This document shows, piece by piece, positions 11,764-22,165 of a DNA stretch of 64,000 bases. Positions within the stretch are counted from its first letter, which is position 1, and each line of letters begins with the position of its first letter. Below the pieces are notes generated by a model, which was not told the DNA's origin, made no database searches, and saw nothing but the letters and a program-made list of their open reading frames with translations. Both the position numbers and the translations under genes were made by a program. Origin of the DNA: Congeria kusceri (lineage: Eukaryota > Mollusca > Bivalvia > Myida > Dreissenidae); the NCBI GenBank assembly GCA_027627225.1, contig JAPFQT010000084.1:62001-126000 (forward strand), read 5' to 3'.

Positions 11764-12089
11764 CTATGATTGCACTGACTGCAGCACAGCTGACCATGGT
11801 TATTGCAGAACCTGTCTAGTTTTTCATGTTTGTGTAAATCACATGTCCGTAGAAAGGCATCCACATCCTCTGTTGTCTTGGAAACTGGCCACTTGTTTAT
11901 GTCTCTCTTTCCATACATGACATGTCCTGCAAACAATTGATCATGTATGCCAACACATTTTCCACAATAAAACCTCACACATGTTTCACAGTATTTCTCT
12001 GCACACACCTCAATTCTGTCCTTATTTTTACATGTTGAACAAAACTCTTCTACTATATGAGGGACCCTATCATCAGCAGATGCTGCCAT
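11764..12089 (-). CDS. First coding exon of a B-box (TRIM-like) protein, copy B
   Basis: From the ATG at 12089 (context GAAAATGG) the exon encodes 108 codons plus two bases. It ends at a consensus donor, ATCATAG|GTAGG, in phase 2. The first B-box-like zinc finger has C-x2-C, YCETC and FYCGKC and then His residues (about residues 17-55). The second is complete as far as it goes: C-x2-H, FCNNHGQ, then CC, C and H (about residues 83-108). The family is the RING-less TRIM/B-box group expanded in bivalves; such proteins scaffold ubiquitin or innate signalling, but the role here is unknown. The next exon is not found in the following 8 kb, so either the gene has a very long intron reaching past the window start, or this is an orphan exon. 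It is clearly paralogous to 3374-3679. Confidence 0.65.
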
Positions 12090-12950
12090 TTTCTTAACTG
12101 GGGTTTAACAAACTACACAGAATTTGATCCAACAGAATTATAAAAAAACATACATCTCAAGTCACATATTTATAGCTGGTGTCCACAGCCACGTGACAGA
12201 CTTTGGACTGTATTAAATAACAGATATTTCAGATATTAGAAGTTTAACTCGAGTGTCTGCAAGTGTATACATTTCTACAAAGCATGAAGCGTATTTTTTC
12301 CTTAAACAGATTAACATGACTGAGGTAACATGGTTATCAATAAAATTGAGGAGTGTGATTAAGTTTTTTTATTTTTAAAAGCATATTAGAGATAAACAAA
12401 ATATACCTTACCAGTAATAATCAAATGTTATGAATGATTTATGTCAATTAATTTGACAAACAAATTAATAATTTAACAATTGTCCAACAATACATGTATA
12501 TAAAGTAATAGACTACAGGTAAATATTGTCTTATTTGATGTTTCAGTGACATCTTATGCCAAATTGAGCATGAATGATGGTATGAAATGTATATACCATT
12601 TCTTGTTGCATCAGATGTGTTATGTTTTGCTGAATTGACAGTTTAAAGAGGGACTGTCTGACTGTTATAGATTTTTTTCCAGGTCTCTTCATTACCCACT
12701 ATAAAAACCCATTTTATAATATATAAAACAACAAGAAATGATTATAAAACATGTATGCAGCCAATTTGTGAAAATGTGCAATTGTTAAGAATTTTTTTAA
12801 ATATTGTATGATAACATTAACACATGGGGAGTATATTAAAGTTGATGCTTTAGAAAGTAAATATAAAGCTGAAAGAAAGATAGAGTATAATTATGAATTT
12901 ATTTTTACAGTCTATTATAAAGGATACCTGTTTTCTGTTTGATTTAAACA
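12090..12950. other. AT-rich sequence upstream of the B-box exon, no gene seen
   Basis: No exon or clear repeat was found. It contains the presumed promoter region of the copy B exon, but no element can be singled out with confidence. Confidence 0.4.
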
Positions 12951-13490
12951 TCAAATAGACCAAAACATCTCTAGATATCCTGCGGAAACAAAATGGTCTA
13001 CCTTAAAATTGATAGGTGTCTTCCTTTCCTCCCGAGTAACCAGCATACCAACTTGGATGATTGTAGGTCAAAGAGTATTCTACATTTCATGCGGAAACAA
13101 AATGGTCTACAGAGAAAACAGTTTTCATGTTACAAACCTCTGTCACCTTGACCTTTGACCTGTTGACCTTAAAATTGAAAGGCATCTTCCTTTCTTCCCA
13201 AGTAACACGCATTCCAACTTAAATGATCATAGGTAGAAGCCTTCTCTAGATATTGTGGGGTAACGAATTTCATGTTACGAGCCCCTTTGACCCGTTGACC
13301 TCAAGAACAAAATGCGTCTTCCTTTCCACCCAAGTAACCAGCATACCAACTTAAATTATTGTAGGTGAAGGTGTTTTCTAGTTATCGTGCAGAAACGAAA
13401 TGGTCTACAAACAGACCGACCGACCATCCAACCGACCAACGGACAGGTGCAAAGCAATATACCCCCACTTCTTCAAAGGGGGGCATAATG
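12951..13490. repeat. Tandem repeat with GACCTTTGACCTGTTGACCT motif
   Basis: Three to four diverged units carry CCAAGTAACCAGCATACCAA, GATTGTAGGTCAAAG-like and GCGGAAACGAAATGGTCTAC motifs. It ends with ACCGACCGACCATCCAACC and a hairpin-like CCCCCACTTCTTCAAAGGGG. The same family returns at 14930-15145. Confidence 0.75.
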
Positions 13491-13499
13491 ATTGAATAT

Positions 13500-14910
13500 T
13501 GAGTATTGTTAGTAACATTGACCTTGAACTTGATCTCACCCACCCCATATGCAATCCCAAGCGTGGTCTAGATACAAGGTATTTATGTATGAAGTTTCAA
13601 TCAACTATCTTGATGCATTCTCAAGTTATTGCGCGGAAACCATTTTTTTATTTTTAGTAATGGAGACCTTCACCGCATCCACCCTATAGCTATATATGCA
13701 ATCCCAAGCGAGGTATCTATGTATGAAGTTTCATTAAAATATCTAAATGCACTCTCAAGTTATTGAGCTGAGACTGTTTTCATATTTTTAGTAACGGTGA
13801 CCTTGATATGGTATCTATGTATGAAGTTTCATTAAAATATCTCGATGCGTTCTCAAGTTATTGAGCGGAGAGCGTTTTTCTATTTTTAGCAATGGTGACC
13901 TTCCCCCCCCCCATATGCAATCCCAAGCAAGGTCTGGATATAAGGTATCTATTTATCAAGTTTTATTAAAAAATCTCAATGCTTGTCAAGTTATTGAGCG
14001 AAAACCGTTTTTCTATTTTTAGTATCGGTGACCTTGACCCCTCCCACCACATATCCAATCACATGAGAGGTCTCAATATAAGATATGTATGTATGAAGTT
14101 TCATTAAAATATCCTGATGCGTTCCCATGTTATTAAGCGGAAATCATTTTCTATTTTTAGTAACAGTCACCTTGACCTTGACCACACCCACCCCATATGC
14201 AATCTCAAGCAAGGCTTCCATATAAGGTATATATGTATGAAGTTTCATTTAAATATCTCGATGTGTTCTCAAGTTATTGAGCAGAAACCGTTTTTCTATT
14301 TTTAGTTATGGTAACCTTGTTCTCGACCCCACCCACCCCATATGCAATCCCAAGCGAGGTCTCGAAATATGGTATCTATGTACGAAGTTTCATTAAAAAA
14401 TTGTTACGGTTTATTAAGTTATAGGGCAGAAACTATTTTCTATTTTTAGTAACGGTGATTTTGACACAACCCACCCCATATGCAATCCCAAGCGAGGTCT
14501 CGATATAAGGTATATATGTATGAAGTTTCATTAAAATATCTTGATGCATTCTCAAGATATTAAGCAGAAACCGTTTTTTTCTATTTTTAGTTATGGTGAC
14601 CTTGACCCATTCCACCCCATATGTAATCCTAAGCGAGGTCTCAAAAAAATAAGATATCTATGTATGAAGTTTCATTAAAATATCTCGATGCATTATCAAG
14701 TTATTGAGCGGAGACCACTTTTCTATTTTTAGTAACGGTGACCTTGACCTTGACCCCATCCACCCCATATCCAATCCCAAGCGGGGTCTCAATATAAGGT
14801 ATTTATGTATGAAGTTTTATTAAAATTTCTCGATGCGTTCTCAAGTTATCGAGCCGAAACAGTTTTTCTATTTTTAGTAACGGTGATCTTGACCTTGACC
14901 CCACCCACCA
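13500..14910. repeat. Satellite-like array, unit about 140 bp, about eleven units
   Basis: Units follow the order GTGACCTTGACC, CCACCCACCCCATATGCAAT, CCCAAGCGAGGTCTCGATAT, AAGGTATCTATGTATGAAG, TTTCATTAAAATATCTCGAT, GCGTTCTCAAGTTATTGAGC, then a GGAAACCGTTTTTCTATTTT-like end. One unit near 13800 is truncated. Related arrays lie at 15790-16640 and at 26020-26481/30689-31010. The small frames crossing it are translations of the repeat. Confidence 0.9.
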
Positions 14911-15150
14911 TTGTTATATTTTTAGCAATAATGACCCTGACCTTTGACCTGTTGACCTCAAAATCAATAGGAACTTCATTTCCTCCCAAGTAACCAGCAT
15001 ACCAACTTAAATGATCGTAGGTCAAAGTGTTCTCCAGATATCGTGCGGAAACGAAATGGTCTACAAACAGACCGACCGACCATGCAACCGACCGACGGAC
15101 TGGTGCAGAGCAATATATCACCACTTCTTGAAAGGGGGGTATAATTATAA
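14911..15150. repeat. Partial unit of the 12951-13490 family fused to the satellite array
   Basis: Directly after the last satellite unit the sequence switches to CCTTTGACCTGTTGACCTC, AGTAACCAGCATACCAACTT and GCGGAAACGAAATGGTCTAC. It ends with ACAGACCGACCGACCATGCA and AAAGGGGGGTATAATTATA. This is a chimera of two repeat families. Confidence 0.75.
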
Positions 15151-15359
15151 CATAAACAAAAAAAACTCCTTTAACAGAAAACTACAAATATCTACTTTCT
15201 GTCGATACAGACCTGTTTATACCACAGCAATTCAGTTTTGAATGAGACAATCAGGACTGCGCATGCTTCATGAATGAATTGATCTGACTCGTCAATATGC
15301 TGTATATAAATGAATTAAAAAGTTCGCTGTGCAGCAAAGTATTATTTTAGTTTTAAATT

Positions 15360-15650
15360 AGAACTTGACCTGTATTCTATGATGCTACACATGTGCTCCA
15401 AAAAGTATTTGAATATGTCAAGCCAATCTTGAGTTATCGTCTGCAAACCATGTTTTTAGGAAATTTAAGTCAAAAAGGGTTCATAACTCTATCAAAATTT
15501 AGTGGTTTGTAACCAAATCTGAACTTGACCTGTGTTTTATGATGCTACACATGTGAACCAAAAATTGTCTGAATATGTCAAGCCTTTCTTGAGTTATCAT
15601 GCAGAAACCATGAAAACCAACAGACCGTCAAGCTCACTCCCATATACCTC
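15360..15650. repeat. Tandem repeat, two units (inverted relative to 56030-56665)
   Basis: Two units share GAACTTGACCTGT, TATGATGCTACACATGTG, GAATATGTCAAGCC and CTTGAGTTATC. The reverse complement of this family forms the array at 56030-56665. Confidence 0.75.
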
Positions 15651-15789
15651 TTTTACACTTCGTTTGTGGGTGTATAATAAGAACAAGAAACGTGGAAATT
15701 CCACGAACACCAAATTATTCTAACGAAATGCATAAAAGTCAGCACAATAATGAAAGAAAGTTCTGGGTGCAAGGTGAAGGTCATACACC

Positions 15790-16640
15790 TATGGCTAGGA
15801 AATGGTGACCTTGACCTTGCAATCCAAAGCAAGGTCACAATATAAGGTATCTACATACAAAGTTTCATTGAAATAAATAAATTCATTCTCAAATTGGTGG
15901 AAACAGTTTTTTTATTTTTAGGAATGGTGACCTTGACCCCCACCCACCCCATATGCAATTGCAAGCAAGGTCCAGCTACAAAAGATATCGTCAAATAAAG
16001 TTTCATTAAAATATCTAAATTCGTTCTCCAGGTATTGATGGAAAACTGTATATTTTTAGTAATTGTGTCCTTGACTTCACCCAACCCATATGCAATCCTA
16101 TGCGAGACCTAAATATGAGGTATAAACATATATAGTTGAATTAAAATATCTCAATGTGTTCCCAATTTATTGAACAGAAAACATTTGTAGTAACGGTGAC
16201 CTGTAATTAGTAATTCTCAAATTATTGCGCGGAAACCCTTTTTCTATATTTATTAACAGTGACCTTGACCCCACCCACCCCATATGCAATCCCAAGCCAA
16301 GTCTTGATATAAGTAATCTATGTATGAAGTTTCATTAAAATATCTCAATGCGTTCTAAAGTTATTGATCTGAAACGATTTTTCTATTTTTAGTAACACTG
16401 ACCTTGACCCCACCACCCCATATGCAATTCCAAGCGAGGTCTTGATATAAGGTATCTATGTATGAAGTTTCATTACAAAAGCTCAATGCGTTCTCAAGTT
16501 ACTGAGCGGAAACTGTTTTTCTATTTTTAGTAACAGTGACCTTGACCCCACCCACCCCATATGCAATCCCAAGCGAGGTCTCGATATAAGGTATCTATGT
16601 ATTAAGTTTCATTACAATAACTTCTCGAGAAACAACTAGA
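15790..16640. repeat. Satellite-like array, unit about 140 bp, about six to seven units
   Basis: Same unit as the 13500-14910 array, including CCACCCCATATGCAAT and GAAGTTTCATTA. One truncated copy lies near 16190-16260. The array breaks off at about 16620 in CTTCTCGAGAAAC. Confidence 0.85.
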
Positions 16641-16669
16641 CACGTGTCCGTAGAACACTGATTCCCCAC

Positions 16670-17040
16670 ATTCGGCCCGGTTGTAAATAAACTCTGCTGA
16701 TGTCGGAAAAAATGCACCAAAATACCCAGTTGCACAATTTCACATGCTGATGAATATGTTTATAAAGTTTAATCAGTCTAGCAGTTATACATTTTGAGTA
16801 ACACGCGACACAAGTCCAAAAATTTCATTTTTGGCTAAAAAAGGGCCATAACTCCGCTGACGTCGGAAAGAAATTCACCAAAATACACAGGTTCATATGT
16901 TGATAAATAAGTATATTAAGTTTGATCGCTCTAGCAGTAATACTTTTTGAGTTATGTGTGACACAAAAATCTGGACAGACAGACGGACAAGGGCAAATCT
17001 ATATGCCCCCCCCCCACTGAAAGTGTGGGTATAAAAATCA
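16670..17040. repeat. Tandem repeat, same family as 870-1165
   Basis: Two units with AACTCCGCTGA(T/C)GTCGG, CACCAAAATAC and CTAGCAGTTATAC-like motifs, then GGACAGACAGACGGACA and a C-rich end with GTGTGGGTATAAAAA. Confidence 0.75.
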
Positions 17041-17132
17041 AATATCACCTTATTGATTTCATAAGTTATTATTTAATTATTTATCTTTAGTCGCAAATTA
17101 TTTATCTTTAGTGGATCTTATAATTAAATATA

Positions 17133-17608
17133 CTGCACTCCAGATGGGCATTAACATGTGCTGCTTTTGTTGTTATGTCTCAATGGTAAAAACACGAGTA
17201 AAACCATCAATATTTGTAAAGAACACGAAAAATACTGTCATAAACTGTATATTTCATTGAAGAAAATTTCCTTGAACCCGGTTAACCTGATTTATAAATA
17301 CCGCGGCTTTCCCAATACAAGCACCTGATATAAATGTGCGCATCGCGACTCGACAAAAAAAAGTGTAATGTTATAACATAAATATAAACACCGCTATTTT
17401 TAGATCACTCAATGAGTAATAGCATCTGCTGCAGATGCTATAAATATGTGACAGATAATAAAGACAAAACTATATAAAACCATTGTTTTTCAGGTAAATA
17501 AAAACATGTGTCTTATTTTTTAATGTATTCCATACGATTATGTAAGAAAAATTGTGTATTTTTGATAATTGTTCTTTCGTTTACACGATTGTACCATCTG
17601 GAGTGCAG
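17133..17608. mobile_element. Small inverted-repeat element (MITE-like), 476 bp
   Basis: CTGCACTCCAGATGG (17133-17147) is repeated exactly in reverse complement at 17594-17608. The interior is AT-rich and non-coding. No clear target duplication is visible, so the exact ends and superfamily are unknown. Confidence 0.6.
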
Positions 17609-18491
17609 CCTTTAACATTCCTCCTAAAATCTTGTAATTGCAGGACATTTTGGAATTGCCTACTTATGATTAATATACTTTTAACCCAGCGCCCTTTATC
17701 AAGATGTAAAATATGGATTTTGATGTTGCACCTTCATTGAATCGTATTCCAACAATTACAACAATTTCCATTGATTTCGACATGAAAGGTTTAGGTCTTG
17801 AGTGTCTGGTGAAGGACAACGTATATAAAGACATTTCAATAGGATGTATTTATAAAAGAACAGAATGATGAGAATGGGTTCCCGAACGAGTCTCAAACAA
17901 TCTGTACTATCTGATATCTGATATAAATGTTCAAGAATTATTCAAAATGGTATAATATATTGATCAAATGTGTAAATTGACATTCTGAGTGGGTTTAACT
18001 GCTGGTGAATCTTCTTAGATATCCTATTCGAACTAATTTTAGGTTAAGGTGTACATAAAAAAAAATTATAATGAAGCTTTTGGTTCTTCGATCAGGACCA
18101 TTTTACCCAAAGAAATTCATTGAGGAGGGCAATCTCATTTTTCGATTTATTCAAAACTGTGTAGTGTCTATTGATCAGTTTTCAAACATCATAATTGAGC
18201 CACAGAACGTTATAAGGCATATTATTTCCACTGAACTTGTTTGTATTTTCTATCAACTGAACGGAACTAAGTAGCACTGTTAATATGCTAAAGAGAAATA
18301 TGATATATGTGATTGTGCTTATGTACATTTACCATTGCTTTCACATTCTAATATTAAGCCGTAAAGTCAGTCTAAAGAGACATGGCACGCTTTGCAACTA
18401 AATTTCTATATTTGTTTTTTTGTTTTTTGAATTTCAAGTCAATACCTCTTAAAGATACTGAGAAATTTGATGTACAGCAAAAGTTGAAACA
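17609..18491. other. No recognisable gene or repeat
   Basis: An AT-rich stretch with a few short open frames that lack protein character. Nothing further can be supported. Confidence 0.4.
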
Positions 18492-19471
18492 AGAGCGCCA
18501 AATGGCCCAGGGTCGCTCCCCTTTCATTAGTCGAAAATTTTTCCAGATTTTAAGATTTTTATACGGATATGGATATATATGGATATACTGATACAGACTG
18601 ATGGAAATGCGGCCTTAATAATCATGGTTTGAAAAACTTAAGTGACAACAGACATTCAAAAGTACATATTGAAATTGAAGCTTTTTCTACAATTTGACCA
18701 AGTGACCAAGTTTTGGACCCCACATGACCCAAGTTCAAACTCAGCAGAGATACCATTGGGACAAATATTCTGACCAAGTTTCATGACGATTAGGCAATTA
18801 ATGTAACTTCTAGTGTTAACAATCTTTTTCTTCAATTTGACCTAGTGACCTAGTTTTTGACCCCACATGATCCAAATTCAAACTCAGCGGAGATATCATT
18901 GGGAAAAATGTTCCTACCAAGTTTCATGAAGATTGGGCAAAAAATGTTAACTCTAGAGTGTTCACAAGCTTTTCCTACAGCCATTTACTGAACCCGCTCC
19001 TGGCGGCCATGTTTTTCAACGGACCGGAACCATTTTTGAACTTGGCCGAGATATCATAAGAACAAAGGTTTTGAGCAAGTTTTATGTTGATTGGGCAAAA
19101 ATTGTGACATCTAGAGTGTTCACAGGCTTTTTCTATAGCCATATAAGGAAAACTGCCCCGCCCCCTGGCGGCCATGTTTTTCAACTGATCTGAACCATTT
19201 TCAAACTCATCCAAGATATCATTAGAACAAAATGTTCTGAGTGAGTTTCATGTTTATTGGGCAAAAAATGTGACTTCTAGAGTGTTCACAAGCTTTTTCT
19301 TCAATTTGACCTATTGACATTGTTTTTAACCCATGACCCAGTTTCCAACTTGGCCGAGATATCATTTGGACAAATGTTCTGACCATGTGTCATCAAGATT
19401 CGCCAATAAATGTGGCATCTAGAGTGTTAACAAGGTAAATGTTGACGACAAATGATTCACGATGGACGGCG
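18492..19471. repeat. Hairpin-start tandem repeat, about five units of about 160 bp
   Basis: It starts with ACAAGAGCGCCAAATGGCCC and AGGGTCGCTCCCC, then units with TTCAATTTGACC(A/T)AGTGACC, AACTCAGC(A/G)GAGATA, AAGTTTCATGA and CTAGAGTGTTCACAAGC. It ends in ACGATGGACGGCGGAC, where the Harbinger element begins. A reverse copy of this family lies at 56808-57425. Confidence 0.8.
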
Positions 19472-19474
19472 GAC

Positions 19475-19494
19475 AGCAGCCAATTGTATAAACA
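19475..19494 (+). repeat. Left terminal inverted repeat of the Harbinger element
   Basis: AGCAGCCAATTGTATAAACA. The match to the right end continues one base outward (C/G) but then stops. Taking the shorter version leaves GAC as a direct duplication. Confidence 0.85.
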
Positions 19495-19524
19495 CTGGTT
19501 ATAATATACCTAGGTAAATCACGT

Positions 19525-19594
19525 ACCGCGGTCAAAATCTTGGTTAAGATACCGCGGTAGATTTTCACTTGTATAATGCTTTTTACCGCGCGGT
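19525..19594. promoter_or_regulatory. Subterminal ACCGCGGT palindromes, left end
   Basis: ACCGCGGT occurs at 19525-19532 and 19551-19558, and ACCGCGCGGT at 19585-19594. The same 8-mer occurs at 25259-25266 and 25351-25358 near the right end. Repeated subterminal palindromes are typical of binding sites for transposon proteins; binding is inferred. Confidence 0.55.
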
Positions 19595-19701
19595 TTCTTA
19601 ACCACGTTAAATGTGCGATTTTTACCTGGGTTGTTTTACCCAGAATTCCTAACATTTGTTTATGCGGAAATTTCCAGACGATATCGGAGTTAGAAATCAA
19701 A

Positions 19702-22122
19702 ATGTCCGAAACGAATGAAATTGAAGGAAAGAAGTCGAAAATGATGAGTACAATGGAGATAGATTTAATAAGAGAGTTTATGTTTGAACATTTAAATGAT
19801 CTGAATGAATCACATAGTAAAGGAGGGCCTGGGGCAGCAAGGAAAGTACGTCAACTGTGGGAACAGTTGACGGAAAAAGTGAATGCTCTAGGCAATGGCC
19901 CGCGGACAACACACCAAATTAAAGAGAAGTGGCGAAACATGGTATGTTGCTAGTGTACAGATCGAATCGTTTTTTTTTGTCACGAGTATTCGTATTATTT
20001 CACCACATAATGTTAAGAGTATCGTAGAGTAGATAATAACTCGGGAGTACTTGAGAATTTCAATTTTCGATATTATCGCAAAAATATCCACACAAGTGTA
20101 CATTATAATAGGCCTTAATATCACATTGAATCATAATGTAGAACCCTTACTTTATATGTCGCGCAGAAGAAGAAAGCCAAGAAGGATGTGGCCGAAAGAA
20201 AGATAGGGTTTTCTGGGACTGGGGGTGGAAAGAAATTCCCAGAGATGTCGAAGACGTCGGCTGCCGTGTCGGAGCTCTTTGCCGCCTCATCCAGCTTTCA
20301 TGGTGTGACGGACGATGCGGAAACTATAATATGTCAAGGTATTTATTTCTCATGATAATGGAAATTTGCCAGTATTGAAATAAGTAAAACTACTAACTTT
20401 TCACCAGTTATATCCATCCACGGCAGATTTCAAAGCAACACAAGTTTCGTTTCTATGCAGGTCCACTGTCACAGGTCCCTTATGATGTTTTGGCCGAGAT
20501 TCCCAGCCCACTATTTTCACACACCTATATCGAGAGTGCCAGCCTGGGTTCGCAAAGAGAGTTTCGTTGGCCATGCGACGGAGACAGCACCGATGAGTAG
20601 TACTGATAGAACAGCCACAACAGCGCTCATCTCCGTTGCTGGTTAGAATTTAAATCCGTTTTTTTTTTTTAATCGATTTACACATGCATTCCTAATCCTA
20701 TAATACATCCAGGCACGCTGTTTCAAAAATGAACTATATTATATATATATAATTACTTCTTATATGGTCTTAAAATACACAACGGCAGTCACATGAATTA
20801 ATCCATAATAATGTTTGTGACATAATATTATCACTTTAGCCGTAAGCTTCATTATTTTAATTCCATTTAGGTACAACACTATACCTAACCGTTACATCCG
20901 ACTTTCAAATCTTCAAATGTTAAAATTATTCAGTACTGTCAGCTACGTCAGTCATGGATGCTTTCATTTAATCAGTAGGGGGTCAATTGTCCAAGAAAGC
21001 CATTTTATGTAAATATTTGCGATGCACTACGAGTTGCAAACTATTATGGTAGAAAAAAGCAGTTAGATACATTTGTTTTAACATAATTAATTATATATAT
21101 GTATTTCTAAAATATGTATTACTTTGAAGAATAACATGTGATTAAAAACTATTTCAAATTTTGTTAACACAACAAGCTGGGTACCATGTCATCGTTGCAG
21201 ATGGAATCGCCTGTCTGCACCGAGTGCACTACCCAATGAGGGTCTTAATGGGGTAATTTATATCTTTTTCAGCTATGCTAGCTGGTGTGAGTAAAGGTCA
21301 ACGGACAGGCGAGACAGCAAAGCGTGAACTGATCAACAAAGGTTCAACTCTACTTTTACTAAAGTGCTATAATTGCATTATATTATACAAAATGCATGAG
21401 AAAGATAATAAGTCTGTTGTTTATTAGGATTGTTCAAATGATTTTTACAGTGCTGTAAAATATAGAGAAAAACGAGCTACCCAAAAAACAGTTTCTTTAA
21501 CAGTATTGTCCACAAATGTTTAAATAAATGGTCTGCACCTTATTTGAAAGGGATGTATATGTTTTTATTTTAGAGCTACCAAAGAAATCTGCAACGACAA
21601 AAGACAATATCTTGCCTAAACCTAAGTATGTTTTGAATTATAAATGTTCAAACATGAAAAAAATGCATTTATATCAAAATTTAATACAATTCTTAGAACT
21701 TATCATTCATAAATGTGCACCAAAACATTCTGCTTCTTTGATATTTTGGTAATTATTTTGACAAACATACAAAGTCTGACAAATCAACGGGTCATTTTCT
21801 GAAGTATTGTTTTGTTAAGCAATATGAAAAAAAAAGATAACCGTTTTGTCAATAAGATGACACATTTAAAATAATGATCAGTCATAATAAATACTGTATG
21901 AAATGATAAACAATTAATGATGCTCAACAGATGTATAAAAAGATTTAAAAATGAACACAAACACATTTGAACATTAACAGATCTCTGAAAGAAATGCAGC
22001 TGACTTATTATGAAAAACAGATTAAACTGGCAGAGGCACAACAAAAGTATTACAAAAAGATCACGGTACTTGTTGAAAAGGCCAATGTATTAGCAGACAT
22101 CCTAATTCAAAAGCCCCAATAA
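19702..22122 (+). CDS. Harbinger SANT/Myb-like DNA-binding protein (six exons, one phase conflict)
   Basis: Exons by consensus splice sites: 19702-19941, 20167-20338, 20461-20641, 21273-21341, 21574-21625, 21981-22122, about 285 codons. Exon 1 encodes a Myb/SANT-like trihelix domain (about residues 12-85, with conserved Trp in QLWEQL and KEKWRNM). The linker is rich in Ser/Gly/Lys. The last exon is a charged helical segment (QLTYYEKQIKLAEAQQKYY). In this superfamily the protein binds element DNA and helps bring the transposase into the nucleus. Exon 2 enters exon 3 in a frame that reads VPYDVLAEIPSPLF and then meets TAG at about 20591, whereas the exon 3 end and exons 4-6 use another frame. 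A net 1-nt indel between about 20540 and 20600, or an unseen small intron, is needed. The start was chosen at AAAATGTCC rather than an upstream in-frame ATG, whose translation looks like UTR. Confidence 0.75.
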
Positions 22123-22165
22123 TGAGTAAGTGAAAACTTGAACTGGGTATATTTGTGCATTATAT

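Noticed and set aside
13500..16640. A CRISPR-like array (regular repeats with spacers)
   Set aside because: Units are continuous tandem copies of about 140 bp with no unique spacers, and the genome is metazoan.
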